Below the pieces are notes generated by a model. It was not told where the DNA came from. It saw nothing but the letters and a program-made list of their open reading frames with translations, and did no database searches. Positions 62,832 to 64,000 of a stretch of DNA of 64,000 nt are shown here, in pieces. Origin of the DNA: Streptococcus sanguinis (GTDB lineage: Bacteria > Bacillota > Bacilli > Lactobacillales > Streptococcaceae); assembly GCF_900475275.1 (NCBI RefSeq), contig NZ_LS483364.1, positions 1,302,001-1,366,000 of the forward strand, written 5' to 3'. The translations under genes and the position numbers were made by a program. Position 1 is the stretch's first letter. The number at the start of each line of letters is the position of its first letter.

Positions 62832-63865
62832 AAGTTATTAATAATTGCCTCCGTCATTTGAGCTGTCCCTGCCTGACCGCCAAGATCTCGGGTTAAAATA
62901 CCCTGAGCCAAAGTCTTCTCAACCGCTGCTTCAATCGCCTCTGCAGCCTCAAGCTCTGCAAAACTATCCCGCAGCATCATGGCCACAGAAAGTATCATAC
63001 TGATAGGGTTGGCAATGCCTTTCCCTGCAATATCAGGAGCTGAACCATGGATAGGCTCGTAAAGACTTGGTCCAGTTGCCGAATGACTGGCCGATGGCAT
63101 AACTCCCAGCGTCCCTGACAGGACACTGGACTCGTCTGAGAGAATATCCCCGAAGAGATTTTCCGTTACTACAACGTCAAACTTAGCAGGATTGGTAATC
63201 ATGAGCATAGCAGCGCTGTCCACCAGTTGGTGCTCCAAGGTCACATCTGGATAATCCTTGGCCACCTCATCTGCCACTCTGCGCCAGAGTTTGGATGTTG
63301 CTAACACATTTTGCTTGTCAATACTGGTCACGCGCTTTCTGCGACCACGCGCGATATCAAAGGCCTTACGGACAATCCGCTCCACCTCTTCATAGCTGTA
63401 GTCGTTGATATCACGAGCAGATTTATCCTCCAAAATATGCTCGCCAAAGTAAATCCCACCAGTCAGCTCACGCACGACAACGAAATCCACACCAGCAATT
63501 CTTTCAGCCTTCAAAGGCGACAAATGCTTAAGTGCATCGAAAATCTTAACTGGGCGGATATTGGCATAGAGTTCAAGCTCCTTGCGCAGAGCAAGCAAAC
63601 CTTGCTCCGGACGAACTGGAGCACTATCATACTGGGGACTTCCGATAGCTGCTAGAAGAATAGCATCCGCCTCCTTGGCCGCTTCTAGAGTTGACTGAGG
63701 CAGAGGATTACCTTCCGCATCAATACCAGCACCCCCAAAAGCCTTCTCTGTGACATGGTAAGTAAATCCAAACTTGCCCGCAACAGCAGCCAGTACTTTG
63801 AGACCGGCTTCCATGATTTCTGGGCCGATACCATCACCCGCCAGAGCTACAATTTCTTTTGTCAT
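62828..63865 (-). CDS. leuB: 3-isopropylmalate dehydrogenase
   Basis: 345-residue NAD-dependent enzyme of leucine synthesis. The N-terminal GDGIGPEIM, VVRELTGGIYFGEH, Lys in SIDKQNVL, VTENLFGDILSDESS and PIHGSAPDIAGKGIANP match the isocitrate/isopropylmalate dehydrogenase family. It follows leuA by 12 bases. Confidence 0.96.
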   Translation of the reverse strand: MTKEIVALAGDGIGPEIMEAGLKVLAAVAGKFGFTYHVTEKAFGGAGIDAEGNPLPQSTLEAAKEADAILLAAIGSPQYDSAPVRPEQGLLALRKELELYANIRPVKIFDALKHLSPLKAERIAGVDFVVVRELTGGIYFGEHILEDKSARDINDYSYEEVERIVRKAFDIARGRRKRVTSIDKQNVLATSKLWRRVADEVAKDYPDVTLEHQLVDSAAMLMITNPAKFDVVVTENLFGDILSDESSVLSGTLGVMPSASHSATGPSLYEPIHGSAPDIAGKGIANPISMILSVAMMLRDSFAELEAAEAIEAAVEKTLAQGILTRDLGGQAGTAQMTEAIINNL

Positions 63866-63877
63866 AGTCGCTTCCTT

Positions 63878-64000
63878 CTAATTATTTGCAGGCAGATCGC
63901 GGTAGGATACCTGATGGCCGATTTCACCCGCATTTTCCTTTTGCACAAAGGTATTGGCATGGATATAGGCAATGGCGCTGGCCTTAAGAACATCAAAGTC
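63878..64000 (-). CDS. leuA: 2-isopropylmalate synthase, C-terminal end (cut by window edge)
   Basis: The last 40 codons before leuB read DFDVLKASAIAYIHAN and end SYRDLPANN. They match the C-terminal regulatory domain of LeuA, and the position directly upstream of leuB fits. The bulk of the gene lies outside the window. Confidence 0.8.
   Translation of the reverse strand, partial: DFDVLKASAIAYIHANTFVQKENAGEIGHQVSYRDLPANN

Overview
The window looks like chromosome of a viridans-group Streptococcus of the sanguinis/gordonii type. The evidence is the moderate AT content, AAGGAGG-type ribosome sites, several LPXTG surface proteins, a YSIRK-type signal on a giant M26 zinc metalloprotease, an msm (raffinose/melibiose/sucrose) operon next to Leloir galactose genes, streptococcal SatD and DUF3272 proteins, and a fused ProWX-type osmolyte or choline transporter. 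The species is inferred; no rRNA or other marker gene is present.

Layout. 1-1058: end of an ABC transporter operon. 1212-4163: wall-anchored Xaa-Pro dipeptidyl-peptidase, divergent from a cytoplasmic alpha-amylase (4361-5809). 5854-9858: glycosyltransferase plus a repeat-containing LPXTG protein. 9951-11578: M42 aminopeptidase and a small membrane protein. 11841-14258: LPXTG adhesin with FctA-like and SHIRT-like repeats. 14648-23665: 3005-residue ZmpC-like metalloprotease with ten near-identical G5 repeats and nine 18-residue repeats.

23870-32881 is the most unusual region: a tightly packed seven-gene operon encoding a CDP-archaeol-synthase-like cytidylyltransferase, two ATP-grasp/phosphohistidine dikinases without a PEP-binding barrel, a CDP-alcohol phosphatidyltransferase, a phosphatidylserine-decarboxylase-like protein, a UbiA-like prenyltransferase and a GNAT-like acyltransferase. 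Together these suggest a dedicated pathway that phosphorylates, CDP-activates and attaches a head group to an unusual (possibly prenyl or ether) lipid. I do not know of a described streptococcal product for this set; the assignment is inference.

33231-48131 is a sugar island. GalK-GalT-GalE lie beside aga-msmEFG-gtfA-msmK, with the divergent regulators msmR and galR, then birA. Alpha-galactosidase releases galactose that the Leloir enzymes can use, and cre-like sites and a shared TTTACTAA motif link the promoters. 48184-54038 holds DUF3272, dnaX, a GAF-type methionine sulfoxide reductase, a hydrolase, an S51 peptidase, a frameshifted GrpB gene, a methyltransferase remnant and a secreted nuclease. 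54099-59517 holds a SatD/DUF3307 pair, a TfoX-N protein, and a MarR-SnoaL-ABC osmolyte operon. 59701-64000 holds a YrdC-family protein and leuABCD, with leuA cut by the window edge. Apart from the amylase, msmR-galR-birA and the nuclease, almost everything is on the minus strand. No tRNA, rRNA, intact IS element, prophage or CRISPR array was seen.
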